Assembly: GCF_048571125.1 (NCBI RefSeq)
Contig: NZ_CP182343.1
Location: 1,984,001-2,048,000 of the forward strand
DNA length: 64,000 nt
Direction: 5' to 3'
Source of the DNA: Arcobacter siniprincipis
GTDB taxonomy: Bacteria > Campylobacterota > Campylobacteria > Campylobacterales > Arcobacteraceae
The notes under the pieces were generated by a model. The model was given only the letters and a program-made list of their open reading frames with translations, did not search any database and was not told the origin of the DNA. Positions 43,564 to 51,946 of the stretch are shown in pieces. The translations under genes and the position numbers were made by a program. The stretch's first letter is position 1. Every line of letters starts with the position of its first letter.

Positions 43564-43999
43564 CATCACAAACGGGGAAATGTTTACATCGTATACAATC
43601 AGCCCAGATTTTGTGTTCTGGTATTTGATCTTTTTCTATTATTCTAAAACCACAGCTTTCGAAAAAACCTGCTTCATAAGTCAAAGATAGAAGCTGTTCT
43701 AGTCCATAAAACTTAGCTTCTTTTATACAGGCATCAACTAGTTGTTTTCCTAGTTTTAATCCTCTAAACTCTTTTGATACTATTAAACTTCGCACTTCTG
43801 CTAGTCTTATTGAGTGAATATGAGTTGCTACAAAACCTGCTAGTTTTCCATCAACTTCAACAACAGTATATGACCGTATTGTATTAGCCATTTCATCTTC
43901 TGTTCTAAGTAAGATAGTCCCCTTCTCTACTTCACCTTTTACAAGGCTTTGCATAGGAATAATATCTTTTGTTGTTGGTTTATAAAATCTAATTTCCAA
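43538..43999 (-). CDS. argA: Short ArgA-type N-acetyltransferase
   Basis: A 153-residue GNAT-fold protein. The acetyl-CoA loop is in Ser-Lys-Glu-Phe-Arg-Gly-Leu-Lys-Leu-Gly-Lys-Gln near residues 75-86. The C-terminal segment Lys-Ile-Trp-Ala-Asp-Cys-Ile-Arg-Cys and Pro-Val-Cys-Asp-Glu-Val-Ala-Met is typical of the stand-alone N-acetylglutamate synthases that begin arginine biosynthesis in bacteria lacking the long ArgA kinase-fusion form. It overlaps engB by 11 bases at its start. An unrelated GNAT substrate cannot be excluded. Confidence 0.78.
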   Translation of the reverse strand: MEIRFYKPTTKDIIPMQSLVKGEVEKGTILLRTEDEMANTIRSYTVVEVDGKLAGFVATHIHSIRLAEVRSLIVSKEFRGLKLGKQLVDACIKEAKFYGLEQLLSLTYEAGFFESCGFRIIEKDQIPEHKIWADCIRCKHFPVCDEVAMVFDL

Positions 44000-44597
44000 A
44001 TAAATATCCTGTTATTTTATTTTGGAGGTCACTTATACCTCTTTTTTTAAGATTTGATATAAAAATACCTTCTGGGTACTCTCTTTTTAATTTTGCTAAA
44101 TCATTTTGTTTTAGCTTATCTGTTTTTGTAAAAGCATGAACAATAAGTTGATCACCTCTTTTTATTTTTTCTAAAAATTCATCAACATTTTTATCTATTG
44201 CAAGTTCTGGGTGTCTAGCATCAATTAAATGTATAAACATCTGTAAATTTGGTCTTTGTTCCAAATAATTTGTTAAATTTTTATTCCACTCTGCTTTTAA
44301 AGTCTTAGATACTTTGGCATATCCAAATCCAGGTAAATCTACAAATCTAGCAAATAGATCAGGTGGCATACCATTTTCTTCATCTGTTTTAAACTTTATA
44401 TTAAAATAATTAATAAGCTGAGTCTTTCCAGGAGTAGAAGATGATTTTGCTAGACCTTTTCTATTTGTAAGAGTATTTAATAAAGAACTCTTACCAACAT
44501 TACTTCGTCCTAAAAATGCTATTTCAGCTACATCAGGACCTGGTGAATCACTTATACTTTGAGCTGATTGCATAAATGATGCATCGACTATTCTCAT
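43989..44597 (-). CDS. engB: Ribosome biogenesis GTPase EngB/YihA
   Basis: A 202-residue GTPase. The P-loop Gly-Arg-Ser-Asn-Val-Gly-Lys-Ser-Ser is near residues 30-38, the Thr-Pro-Gly-Lys-Thr switch I near 56, Asp-Leu-Pro-Gly-Phe-Gly-Tyr-Ala near 87, and Thr-Lys-Thr-Asp-Lys (G4) near 140. It assists 50S subunit assembly and is required for division in many species. It begins at the last base of lptA. Confidence 0.95.
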   Translation of the reverse strand: MRIVDASFMQSAQSISDSPGPDVAEIAFLGRSNVGKSSLLNTLTNRKGLAKSSSTPGKTQLINYFNIKFKTDEENGMPPDLFARFVDLPGFGYAKVSKTLKAEWNKNLTNYLEQRPNLQMFIHLIDARHPELAIDKNVDEFLEKIKRGDQLIVHAFTKTDKLKQNDLAKLKREYPEGIFISNLKKRGISDLQNKITGYLFGN

Positions 44598-45124
44598 TAT
44601 TTTGCCTCAACTTTATTTGAATTTTCCTCAGTAGGTGAAACTTTTTTATCTTCTTTTTTTTCACCTAAATCTATTATAAACCTAACAGGTTTATCTTCAC
44701 TTCCTGTGACTTTTGCTTCACCAGTAATTTGATTAATAACAATTTTATTTCCAAAAAGTCTTTTATCTTCTGTTACTTCTTTTAAAAATCCATTTCCAGT
44801 AATTACATATTTTAGTTTTTTAGGTTCATAAACAACTTTATCACCCTTACCTTCATATACTTTATCTGCTGTTTTAACTTTAAATTTAACACTACCAGTT
44901 GCAATATATTTTAGAGGTTCTCTTTTCGTATTAGGTTTTTTCTTACTTAAATATACTTCTAACCTATCAGATTCTAATTCATCACTTGATTTTACCATTT
45001 TTACATCACCTGTAAAAATAGATAATCCTTTTTCATCATATGCTTCAAAATTCTTTGCATCTATAATTAATTTTTCTGAAAATAAAAAACTAACTAAAAA
45101 ACTAAAAACTAAAAAAATTCTCAT
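44597..45124 (-). CDS. lptA: LPS transport periplasmic protein LptA
   Basis: A 175-residue periplasmic protein with signal peptide (about residues 1-16) and an OstA-type beta-jellyroll: Leu-Ser-Ile-Phe-Thr-Gly-Asp-Val-Lys-Met, Leu-Glu-Ser-Asp-Arg-Leu-Glu-Val-Tyr-Leu, and Ala-Thr-Gly-Ser-Val-Lys-Phe. LptA bridges the inner-membrane LptB2FGC complex and outer-membrane LptDE, carrying LPS. A charged C-terminal tail follows. It overlaps lptC by four bases. Confidence 0.9.
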   Translation of the reverse strand: MRIFLVFSFLVSFLFSEKLIIDAKNFEAYDEKGLSIFTGDVKMVKSSDELESDRLEVYLSKKKPNTKREPLKYIATGSVKFKVKTADKVYEGKGDKVVYEPKKLKYVITGNGFLKEVTEDKRLFGNKIVINQITGEAKVTGSEDKPVRFIIDLGEKKEDKKVSPTEENSNKVEAK

Positions 45125-45651
45125 TTATTACCCTTGTTACTATTTAATAAAATTTCAAAGTGTGTATTTTTTGCTTTAAAAACTTGTTTATTTGTATCAT
45201 AATACAATGCTATTCCCTTTATACTACTATTATTGTATATACCATCAAATGCTATAGTATTTGTAGCTATTTTTTTGATTCCATCATAAAACATCTCATC
45301 TGTATTTAAAAGTATATTATTCTCTCTATTATATTTCACATCGTTTAAAAATTTATATTGTTCAAGTCTTTTAATAATAATATCAGCTTGAATATAATCT
45401 GTTCCATTATCAGTTCTTCTTAATATAATCTTCCCATCATACATAACATCTTTTGTTTTGTATTTCATCGCTCTTGTTGAATTTACAATTCTTTCTAAAT
45501 TGTCTTCATTAAAAGTGTATAAAGTAGAATTCTCAAAAACAATTTGAGGTTGTTCTTCTATATTTTTATCTTTTTCTCTAGGTGCAATTACAATTATAGT
45601 TGATATAAAAGAACAAATTAACAAAATATAAGCAAAATATTTTATAGCCAT
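45121..45651 (-). CDS. lptC: LPS export protein LptC
   Basis: A 176-residue protein with one N-terminal membrane helix (about residues 4-24) and a periplasmic beta-rich domain of the LptC type (Gln-Ile-Val-Phe-Glu-Asn-Ser-Thr-Leu-Tyr, Met-Tyr-Asp-Gly-Lys-Ile, Ile-Gln-Ala-Asp). It receives LPS from LptBFG and hands it to LptA. Sequence conservation is weak; the assignment is strengthened by its place between kdsC and lptA, overlapping kdsC by 10 bases and lptA by four. Confidence 0.85.
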   Translation of the reverse strand: MAIKYFAYILLICSFISTIIVIAPREKDKNIEEQPQIVFENSTLYTFNEDNLERIVNSTRAMKYKTKDVMYDGKIILRRTDNGTDYIQADIIIKRLEQYKFLNDVKYNRENNILLNTDEMFYDGIKKIATNTIAFDGIYNNSSIKGIALYYDTNKQVFKAKNTHFEILLNSNKGNK

Positions 45652-46139
45652 AAGTTTAAAAATTCCTCTTCTAAACCATCTTCTTTGAAAATATACTCCA
45701 TCATTTCTCTAACAGCACCTTCTCCACCTTTATTTTTGCAAACTACATTAACTATTTCTTTTATGTATTTTGAACCATTTTGTGGAGTAAAAGATAATCC
45801 TGCTTTTTTAAGCATCTTATAATCATTTAAATCATCACCAATGGCAGCTACTTCACGCCAAGAAATATTCTCTTTTTTTAAAATCTCTTCTAAAACTTCA
45901 TCTTTATTGTGTACACCTTGATGAAGATGTTCTATATTTAAATCTTTTGCTCTTTTTTCTACTAAAGAAGATTTTCTTCCAGTTATAATAGCTGCTTTTT
46001 TGCCAAATTTTTTTGTCCATGCAGCAATTGCTAAACCATCAGATACATCAAAAGATTTTATTTCATCACCATTATTTGTATAAATAATTTTTCCATCAGT
46101 TAAGGTTCCATCAACATCAAGAACAATTAACTTAATCAT
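45642..46139 (-). CDS. kdsC: KDO-8-phosphate phosphatase KdsC
   Basis: A 165-residue HAD-family phosphatase. The nucleophile motif Leu-Asp-Val-Asp-Gly-Thr-Leu-Thr-Asp-Gly is at residues 6-15, the Thr-Gly-Arg loop near 53, and Ala-Ile-Gly-Asp-Asp-Leu-Asn-Asp near 99. It hydrolyses KDO-8-phosphate to KDO, a core sugar of LPS. Position next to lptC and lptA fits. The start overlaps the hisB stop as ATGA. Confidence 0.94.
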   Translation of the reverse strand: MIKLIVLDVDGTLTDGKIIYTNNGDEIKSFDVSDGLAIAAWTKKFGKKAAIITGRKSSLVEKRAKDLNIEHLHQGVHNKDEVLEEILKKENISWREVAAIGDDLNDYKMLKKAGLSFTPQNGSKYIKEIVNVVCKNKGGEGAVREMMEYIFKEDGLEEEFLNLWL

Positions 46140-46708
46140 AAAACCCCTTTAGTACTAGGAATTCCCAATCTTTCATTTTTTGCTAGTGCTCTTCTTAAAG
46201 CTACTGCAAAAGCTTTAAAAGAAGCTTCTAAAATATGGTGTTTATTTCTTCCTCTTTCATTTATAATATGAGTAGTTAATCCTGCATTCATAACAAGTGC
46301 ATGGAAAAATTCTTCAGCAAGTTCAACATCAAACTCTCCTACTTTACCACTAACATTTACCTCATATATTAAATATGGTCTATTTGATAAATCTAAAGCA
46401 CAGGTAGTTGAAGCTTCATCCATAACTACAGTTGCATTTCCATATCGCTCGACTGCTTTAATTGGGAAAATTTCATCTTTTAATGCTTTTCCTAATACTA
46501 TTCCACAATCTTCAACCGTATGGTGAGCATCAATGTGTAAATCACCCTTACAAGTTAATTCTATATCTACTCCACTGTGTTTTGAAAGAGCTTCTAACAT
46601 ATGATCAAAAAATCCAACACCTGTATTTATAGTTGATTTACCACATCCATTAATATCAATCTTACAATATATATCTGTTTCTTTTGTTTTTCTATTAAAT
46701 TCAGCCAT
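46136..46708 (-). CDS. hisB: Imidazoleglycerol-phosphate dehydratase
   Basis: A 190-residue single-function IGPD, which makes imidazole-acetol phosphate in histidine biosynthesis. The two manganese-binding His motifs are visible: Phe-Phe-Asp-His-Met and Asp-Ala-His-His-Thr-Val-Glu-Asp near residues 33 and 62, and Asn-Lys-His-His-Ile-Leu-Glu near 156. The phosphatase half present in enteric HisB is absent, which is usual outside enterics. Its location between rlpA and kdsC is typical of Campylobacterota rather than a his operon. Confidence 0.96.
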   Translation of the reverse strand: MAEFNRKTKETDIYCKIDINGCGKSTINTGVGFFDHMLEALSKHSGVDIELTCKGDLHIDAHHTVEDCGIVLGKALKDEIFPIKAVERYGNATVVMDEASTTCALDLSNRPYLIYEVNVSGKVGEFDVELAEEFFHALVMNAGLTTHIINERGRNKHHILEASFKAFAVALRRALAKNERLGIPSTKGVL

Positions 46709-46719
46709 ATTATTTCCTA

Positions 46720-47535
46720 TTACTCTGCAATTATCATTGTTCCAGGTAGAGAGTTTTTCTCTTTGAAGTCTTTTACTTCTTCTTCTGATCTAAAGCCACT
46801 AATCCAAACTCTATTTATCTCTTTATTGTTAAAAATACCTTTTTTAATTATAACATCATATTCATCATTTAACATTATTTTAAATTTATGTTGAGTGATT
46901 TTAGCCCCTGCATACTTACTAAAAGCTCCAACTTGTAAGTAGTATTTTCCTACACTTGCAACTTCTTCTTTTTCTTCTTTAGTTTGAGCAATTTTACCAT
47001 GAAAACCTATAACAGTAATTTTAACTTTTGCAGTTCCTTTTGCTACCATATCTATATCACGTGCTGCTTTATTTGATAAGTCAATTATTCTAGTACCAAC
47101 AAAAGGTCCTCTATCGTTTACTCTTACAATAGTTGATTTTCCATTTTCTAGGTTTTCAACTTTTAACATTGTATTCATAGGCAATGTTTTATGTGCAGCT
47201 GTTGCTTTATACATATTATAGATTTCGCCATTTGAAGTAGGTTTTGCATGAAAGTTTGGTCCATACCATGAAGAAATTCCAGTTTGAACATCTCCTACTT
47301 TAGCTACAGTTGGATAATACCATTTACCAAACACTTGATACGGTCGCATTGTAGCTCTATGCATCGCTTCTGAGTTTTTCATTTTTTGTTCAGGTACATT
47401 TATACTACTTCTATCTTTTTTAAATACATTAAAATTACTATAATTATAAGATGATGATGAAAAACAACCACTAAAAAGAAGTGAAAATACAAATATAAAA
47501 ACTAATTTAATTAAATTATCTATACGTAATAACAA
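46720..47535 (-). CDS. rlpA: RlpA-type septal lytic transglycosylase lipoprotein
   Basis: A 271-residue lipoprotein: signal with Phe-Ser-Gly-Cys lipobox near residue 24, then a double-psi beta-barrel domain (Gly-Ile-Ser-Ser-Trp-Tyr-Gly-Pro-Asn-Phe-His, Thr-Ser-Asn-Gly-Glu, Val-Asn-Asp-Arg-Gly-Pro-Phe), and a C-terminal SPOR domain (Tyr-Tyr-Leu-Gln-Val-Gly-Ala-Phe) that binds denuded glycan at the septum. RlpA cleaves naked glycans during daughter cell separation in relatives. It overlaps the upstream mltD gene by 20 bases, coupling two peptidoglycan enzymes. Confidence 0.93.
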   Translation of the reverse strand: MLLRIDNLIKLVFIFVFSLLFSGCFSSSSYNYSNFNVFKKDRSSINVPEQKMKNSEAMHRATMRPYQVFGKWYYPTVAKVGDVQTGISSWYGPNFHAKPTSNGEIYNMYKATAAHKTLPMNTMLKVENLENGKSTIVRVNDRGPFVGTRIIDLSNKAARDIDMVAKGTAKVKITVIGFHGKIAQTKEEKEEVASVGKYYLQVGAFSKYAGAKITQHKFKIMLNDEYDVIIKKGIFNNKEINRVWISGFRSEEEVKDFKEKNSLPGTMIIAE

Positions 47536-48892
47536 GTTTATCTCCTCTTTTTATAAGACTATTTTTTAAATTATTATCTGTCATTAATTTACTGATTTCC
47601 ACTCTAAACATTTTTGCTATTGATAATAGTGTATCACCAGTTTTAACATAATAATCTTTCGTTTTTAATTCAGTTCCTTCCACAAAAGGAATAATTATTT
47701 TTTGTTTTAATGCTAATCTATTACTTTTAAGTTTATTAAAACTTTTAATAACTTTATAAGAGATACCATATTTTTTGCCAATATCATAAAGGTTATCTCC
47801 TCTTTTTACAATATGTATTTGATATTTAGTTGGTTCTATATTCATTTTATTTTGATTAAATATAGATAATCTACTATATGGAATATATATTTGATAATCT
47901 TTTTTATAAGTAGGAATAATATTTCTGATAAGTTGTTTATTTAGCATTTTTAAATCTCTATAATCCATTCCTATAGCTTTAGCAATATTTTTTAAATGCA
48001 ATCCACCTTTTACTCTAACAGTTGCAATTGGCGAAGTTACACCTATGTTTCTGATATGAGAATGATCATTTTCAGTTACAAAGCTTTGATTATTCATCAT
48101 GGCAAGTGAAATAATTTTTCTAATATAATTTCTACTCTCTTCAGGTAGATATTGTCTTCTAACATCTTTTTGTTCCATTAAAAGTTCATAAATATCTGGT
48201 TTTACATCCCAAGTTAAGATTTCTTTATAGATTTTATTTAATTGACTAAATCTAACTCTTTTTTGTTGATATAAAGTTATAGTATGTCTATACTCTTTTA
48301 TCTCTTTTGATTTATCATTATTTTTACCATTTTCATCTTCATATAAATCAAGAGTTGCTCTTGTAATTGCTTCAATAACTCTTCCTTGTCCACAGTTATA
48401 AGCTACTGCTGCAAGATACCATTTACCAAACTCTCCATGTAAATACTTTAAATATTTTGCTGCTGCATATGTAGATTTAACGATATCCATTCTTTCATCA
48501 ACATAAATATCATTTTTTAAACCAAGGTTTCTACCAGTTGCTGGCATAAATTGCCACATACCTGTAGCTCTTGCTCTTGATTTTGCATCTAAGGTAAAAC
48601 TTGATTCTGCCATTGCAAGATATAAAAAAGTCTCAGGTAAACCCTCTTCTCTTAATATATCTTTTACTTTTGGAACAAATAGAGATGCTCTATTAAATCT
48701 TTTTACATATTTGTCTTGAATATTTTGTAAATATCTATTGTATGTTTTTTGTAGTTTATAATCAGTAATATAAGCGGGGTCAATGTCTAGTTCTTTTAAG
48801 ATTTGTAAATCCCGCTGTGAGAAGTTACTTCCTATTAACGATGCATTAGCACTCAAAAAAAGAGTTATGATTATCAGAAAAATTTTAAACAA
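47516..48892 (-). CDS. mltD: Membrane-bound lytic transglycosylase MltD
   Basis: A 458-residue periplasmic enzyme. After a signal peptide (residues 1-17) comes an SLT domain with the catalytic Glu in Met-Ala-Glu-Ser-Ser-Phe near residue 93 and Gly-Met-Trp-Gln-Phe-Met-Pro near 112, then Ala-Ala-Val-Ala-Tyr-Asn-Cys-Gly. The C-terminal third carries two LysM peptidoglycan-binding repeats (Val-Lys-Arg-Gly-Asp-Asn-Leu-Tyr and Val-Lys-Thr-Gly-Asp-Thr-Leu-Leu). The signal sequence has no clear lipobox, unlike E. coli MltD. It precedes rlpA in an overlapping pair. Confidence 0.93.
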   Translation of the reverse strand: MFKIFLIIITLFLSANASLIGSNFSQRDLQILKELDIDPAYITDYKLQKTYNRYLQNIQDKYVKRFNRASLFVPKVKDILREEGLPETFLYLAMAESSFTLDAKSRARATGMWQFMPATGRNLGLKNDIYVDERMDIVKSTYAAAKYLKYLHGEFGKWYLAAVAYNCGQGRVIEAITRATLDLYEDENGKNNDKSKEIKEYRHTITLYQQKRVRFSQLNKIYKEILTWDVKPDIYELLMEQKDVRRQYLPEESRNYIRKIISLAMMNNQSFVTENDHSHIRNIGVTSPIATVRVKGGLHLKNIAKAIGMDYRDLKMLNKQLIRNIIPTYKKDYQIYIPYSRLSIFNQNKMNIEPTKYQIHIVKRGDNLYDIGKKYGISYKVIKSFNKLKSNRLALKQKIIIPFVEGTELKTKDYYVKTGDTLLSIAKMFRVEISKLMTDNNLKNSLIKRGDKLVITYR

Positions 48893-48929
48893 TTATCAAT
48901 CCTATTTATGTAAATAGTTGAGATTTTAT

Positions 48930-49715
48930 CTAAATTATGCTAGAAAACTCTTTAAATAGTTTTTTTGCATTATTTGTAGTCAAATTTTGAACTTCTTCAT
49001 CGCTAATATTTAAGAGTTCTGCTATCTTTTGGGATACAAATTTTGTGTAAAATGGCTCATTTCTTTTTCCCCTATGAGGATGGGGAGTTAAATATGGAGC
49101 ATCCGTTTCAATTAACAGTTTATCTAAAGGAATTTTTGGCAAAACTTCCACTAATTTTTTCGCATTTTTAAAAGTTAAGACTCCACCAATTCCAAAATAA
49201 AAACCATGTTCACGCAAAGAGAGTAAATGTTCACTTGCATTATAACAATGTAAAACTCCACCAACTTCTTTTGCTCCATATTTTTCTAAAATAGTTTTAG
49301 AATCATCAGAAGCTTCTCGAACATGTACAATAAGAGGTTTTTTCACTTTTTTTGCAAACTCAATTTGTGAAATAAAAACTTCTTTTTGCAACTTTTTTTC
49401 TTGAAGTTTTTCTTCCTCATCTTCAGGTAGCCTAAAGTAATCTAAACCGCACTCTCCAACAGCAATACATTTTGGATGATTAATGTACTCTTTCATGATA
49501 TTTTCATCATATGATAGAGCATCATAAGGGTGAATCCCAACTGCAAAATAGACTTCTTTGTATTTTTCAGCCAATTTTATAGATTGTGGTAAATCTTTAA
49601 AATCAGCACCAGGGATTAAAAATCCCTTAATACCATTTTCAATTGCAGTTTGGATTACCGAATCTACATCTTCATAAAATTGATTGTTATCTAAGTGACA
49701 ATGTGTATCTATAAT
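48930..49715 (-). CDS. tatD: TatD-family metal-dependent DNase with rare start codon
   Basis: A TatD hydrolase of about 261 residues. The essential N-terminal metal motif Asp-Thr-His-Cys-His-Leu-Asp is encoded at 49689-49709, and further ligands are in Gly-Glu-Cys-Gly-Leu-Asp-Tyr, Val-His-Val-Arg-Glu-Ala, His-Cys-Tyr and Glu-Thr-Asp-Ala-Pro-Tyr. The reading frame between an upstream in-frame TGA and this motif has no ATG, GTG or TTG. The likely start is ATT at 49715 (Met-Ile-Asp-Thr-His) or ATA at 49718, overlapping the stop of the preceding gene. A later TTG at 49574 would delete the catalytic motif and is rejected. Confidence 0.88.
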   Translation of the reverse strand: MIDTHCHLDNNQFYEDVDSVIQTAIENGIKGFLIPGADFKDLPQSIKLAEKYKEVYFAVGIHPYDALSYDENIMKEYINHPKCIAVGECGLDYFRLPEDEEEKLQEKKLQKEVFISQIEFAKKVKKPLIVHVREASDDSKTILEKYGAKEVGGVLHCYNASEHLLSLREHGFYFGIGGVLTFKNAKKLVEVLPKIPLDKLLIETDAPYLTPHPHRGKRNEPFYTKFVSQKIAELLNISDEEVQNLTTNNAKKLFKEFSSII

Positions 49716-50017
49716 TATGACAAAAACCTTTTCTTTAAAACTGCAATTAATTCATTTATTTTAGATAAATCCTCATGTTTAATCCAAGCATCAATACCAA
49801 AGTTTTTAAATGCATCATAATCATCTTGATCATCAAGAATTGCAATAGAAACATATTTAGCTTTACAAGAGGCTGCTTTGTTTTCTTCAAAATCAAATAT
49901 TGAATTAATATCTATAATTGCAATATCCGCTTCACCTGATGTTTCTTCATATCCCTCTACAGTAAAACTAGAGTCCAATAGTTTCTCATCAATATTGCAA
50001 AATGTTACTATTTTCAT
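49715..50017 (-). CDS. Degenerate receiver-domain-like protein
   Basis: A 100-residue soluble protein with a CheY-like alpha/beta rhythm: an Ile-Val-Thr-Phe-Cys strand, Asp-Ile-Ala-Ile-Ile-Asp-Ile-Asn with an Asp in the phosphoacceptor position, a Val-Ser-Ile-Ala-Ile-Leu strand and Gly-Ile-Asp-Ala-Trp-Ile-Lys-His where receivers have the Lys-Pro. The N-terminal acidic pair is missing, so normal phosphorylation is unlikely. It lies between hslU and tatD and its stop overlaps the tatD start. It has no cognate kinase here. Function unknown. Confidence 0.6.
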   Translation of the reverse strand: MKIVTFCNIDEKLLDSSFTVEGYEETSGEADIAIIDINSIFDFEENKAASCKAKYVSIAILDDQDDYDAFKNFGIDAWIKHEDLSKINELIAVLKKRFLS

Positions 50018-50072
50018 GGGTCCGCCTTTTAAATTACTTATTTACCTTATTTTAGCCAAAAAAAAATAAAAA

Positions 50073-51401
50073 CTACAATATATATCTTGCAGTATCTTCA
50101 TCTTTAACAATATCTGACAATTTATCTTCTACTAATTTTTTAGTAATGATAATAGTTTCTCCACTTTTTTCATCAGCATCAAAACTTATATCTTCTAAAA
50201 CTTTTTCAATAACTGTATGCAATCTTCTTGCACCAATATCTTCAGCTTTTTGATTTGCTTCAACTGAAAGGTGTGCAAATGAATGAATTGCTTCATCATC
50301 AAACTCTAAAGTTACACCTTCTACTTCTAATAAAGCTTTGTATTGTTTTAATAATGAATTCTTAGTATTTGTCAATATTTTATATAAAGCCTCTTCATCA
50401 AGTGCATTTAACTCAACTCTTAAAGGAAATCTCCCTTGTAGTTCTGGTAATAAATCACTTGGCTTGCTAACATGAAATGCCCCAGCTGCAATAAATAAAA
50501 TATGATCAGTTTTTACTTGTCCAAATTTAGTTTGAACATTACTTCCTTCAACTATTGGAAGTAAGTCTCTTTGCACACCTTCTTTACTTGGGTCTTGATT
50601 TTGATTACTTTTTCCAGATGCAATTTTATCTATTTCATCAATAAAAATAATTCCACCATTCTCAACTCTTCTTATGGCTTCGTGTTTAATAGATTCTTGA
50701 TCTATTAATTTTTCACTAGCTCCACTTCTTAAAAGTTTTCTTGCATCTTTTATTTTTACTTCTTTTTTTATTTTATCTTTATTTAGAGAACCTAACATAT
50801 TATTTAAACTCTCTTGCATAGAAGTCATATCAATAGGAAATGATGAATCTATAACTTCAACATGAGCTTTTTTAGGAAGCTCTATTTCAATTACTTTATC
50901 TTCTAATTCACCTTTTAAAAGTTTTTCTTCCATTTTGTTAAAAGTTTTAATAAAAGACTCTTTTGAACTCTCACTAGCACCTTCAGGTAAATGAGGAACA
51001 AGTTTTTCAATTATTTGTTTATTTACTTCTTGGTCTATGCCATCTTGAATTTTTTCTTCATACTCTTTTGTTACTAAGTCCATTGATGCAAAAACTAAAT
51101 CTCTAATCATAGATTCAACATCTCGACCTACAAAACCAACTTCAGTGTATTTACTAGCTTCTACTTTTACAAAAGGAAGACTCATCATTTTTGCTAATCT
51201 TCTTGCAATCTCAGTTTTCCCAACACCAGTACTTCCTATCATAAGAATATTTTTTGGCATAATCTCTTCTTGAATATCTGGTTCTAATTGCATTCTTCTA
51301 TATCTGTTTCTTAGTGCCAATGCTATTGTTTTTTTAGCATCATTTTGACCAATTACATAATCATCTAGAAATTTTACAATCTCTTTAGGAGTCATATTCA
51401 T
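50073..51401 (-). CDS. hslU: ATP-dependent protease ATPase subunit HslU
   Basis: A 442-residue AAA+ unfoldase that partners HslV. Walker A Gly-Ser-Thr-Gly-Val-Gly-Lys-Thr is near residue 55, Walker B Ile-Ile-Phe-Ile-Asp-Glu-Ile-Asp near 253, and the C-terminus ends Thr-Ala-Arg-Tyr-Ile-Leu, the tail that inserts into HslV. I set the start at ATG 51401 (Met-Asn-Met-Thr-Pro-Lys) with a GAGG ribosome binding site about ten bases before; an upstream in-frame ATG at 51455 would lie inside hslV and add 18 unrelated residues. hslV ends six bases upstream. Confidence 0.96.
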   Translation of the reverse strand: MNMTPKEIVKFLDDYVIGQNDAKKTIALALRNRYRRMQLEPDIQEEIMPKNILMIGSTGVGKTEIARRLAKMMSLPFVKVEASKYTEVGFVGRDVESMIRDLVFASMDLVTKEYEEKIQDGIDQEVNKQIIEKLVPHLPEGASESSKESFIKTFNKMEEKLLKGELEDKVIEIELPKKAHVEVIDSSFPIDMTSMQESLNNMLGSLNKDKIKKEVKIKDARKLLRSGASEKLIDQESIKHEAIRRVENGGIIFIDEIDKIASGKSNQNQDPSKEGVQRDLLPIVEGSNVQTKFGQVKTDHILFIAAGAFHVSKPSDLLPELQGRFPLRVELNALDEEALYKILTNTKNSLLKQYKALLEVEGVTLEFDDEAIHSFAHLSVEANQKAEDIGARRLHTVIEKVLEDISFDADEKSGETIIITKKLVEDKLSDIVKDEDTARYIL

Positions 51402-51406
51402 GTGTA

Positions 51407-51943
51407 TTAATCCTCTATTTTTAATAATTTTATATTTTGATTTGTATAAATACAAAGTTCTCCTGCAATCATTAGTGATTCTTTCACTAAATCTTCAGGG
51501 TCTAAATTTGAGTGCTTTTGAAGTGCCCTTGCAGCAGAAATAGCAAAGTTCCCACCACTTCCAATAGAGGCTATCATTCCATCTTCTGGTTCAACAACAT
51601 CACCAGTACCTGATAATATAAATATATGTTCTTTATTTAAAACTATCATCATAGCTTCAAGTCGTCTTAGAACTTTATCTTTTCTCCACTCTTTTGAAAA
51701 TGCAATTACAGCTTTTAATAAATCACCTTTTGTATTTTCTAAATGTGTTTCAAACATATCAAAAAGATTAAATGCATCTGCAGTACTTCCAGCAAAACCA
51801 GCTAAAATTTTATCCTTATAAAGTGTTCTAATTTTAGTAGCATTACCTTTTAAAACTGTATTTCCAAAAGTAACTTGACCATCTCCACCAATAACTGCTT
51901 TATCTTTTGCCTTATAGGCTAATATCGTAGTAGCATCAAACAT
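51407..51943 (-). CDS. hslV: ATP-dependent protease peptidase subunit HslV
   Basis: A 178-residue proteasome-like subunit. The propeptide is removed before the catalytic Thr of Ala-Thr-Thr-Ile-Leu-Ala-Tyr at residues 4-10, and the Gly-Gly-Asp-Gly-Gln-Val-Thr segment and Gly-Phe-Ala-Gly-Ser-Thr-Ala-Asp-Ala follow as in other HslV. It forms a double hexamer with HslU caps and degrades misfolded proteins after heat stress. It is between rplI and hslU on the same strand, with three- to five-base gaps. Confidence 0.96.
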   Translation of the reverse strand: MFDATTILAYKAKDKAVIGGDGQVTFGNTVLKGNATKIRTLYKDKILAGFAGSTADAFNLFDMFETHLENTKGDLLKAVIAFSKEWRKDKVLRRLEAMMIVLNKEHIFILSGTGDVVEPEDGMIASIGSGGNFAISAARALQKHSNLDPEDLVKESLMIAGELCIYTNQNIKLLKIED

Positions 51944-51946
51944 ATT

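Noticed and set aside
48930..49574. Truncated TatD of 214 residues starting at TTG 49574
   Set aside because: The frame continues upstream with a perfect TatD N-terminus including the metal-binding motif; the problem is the start codon, not a truncation.
51402..51455. Longer HslU start at 51455
   Set aside because: It would lie within hslV coding sequence and adds residues foreign to HslU; ATG 51401 has GAGG at proper distance and matches the usual N-terminus.
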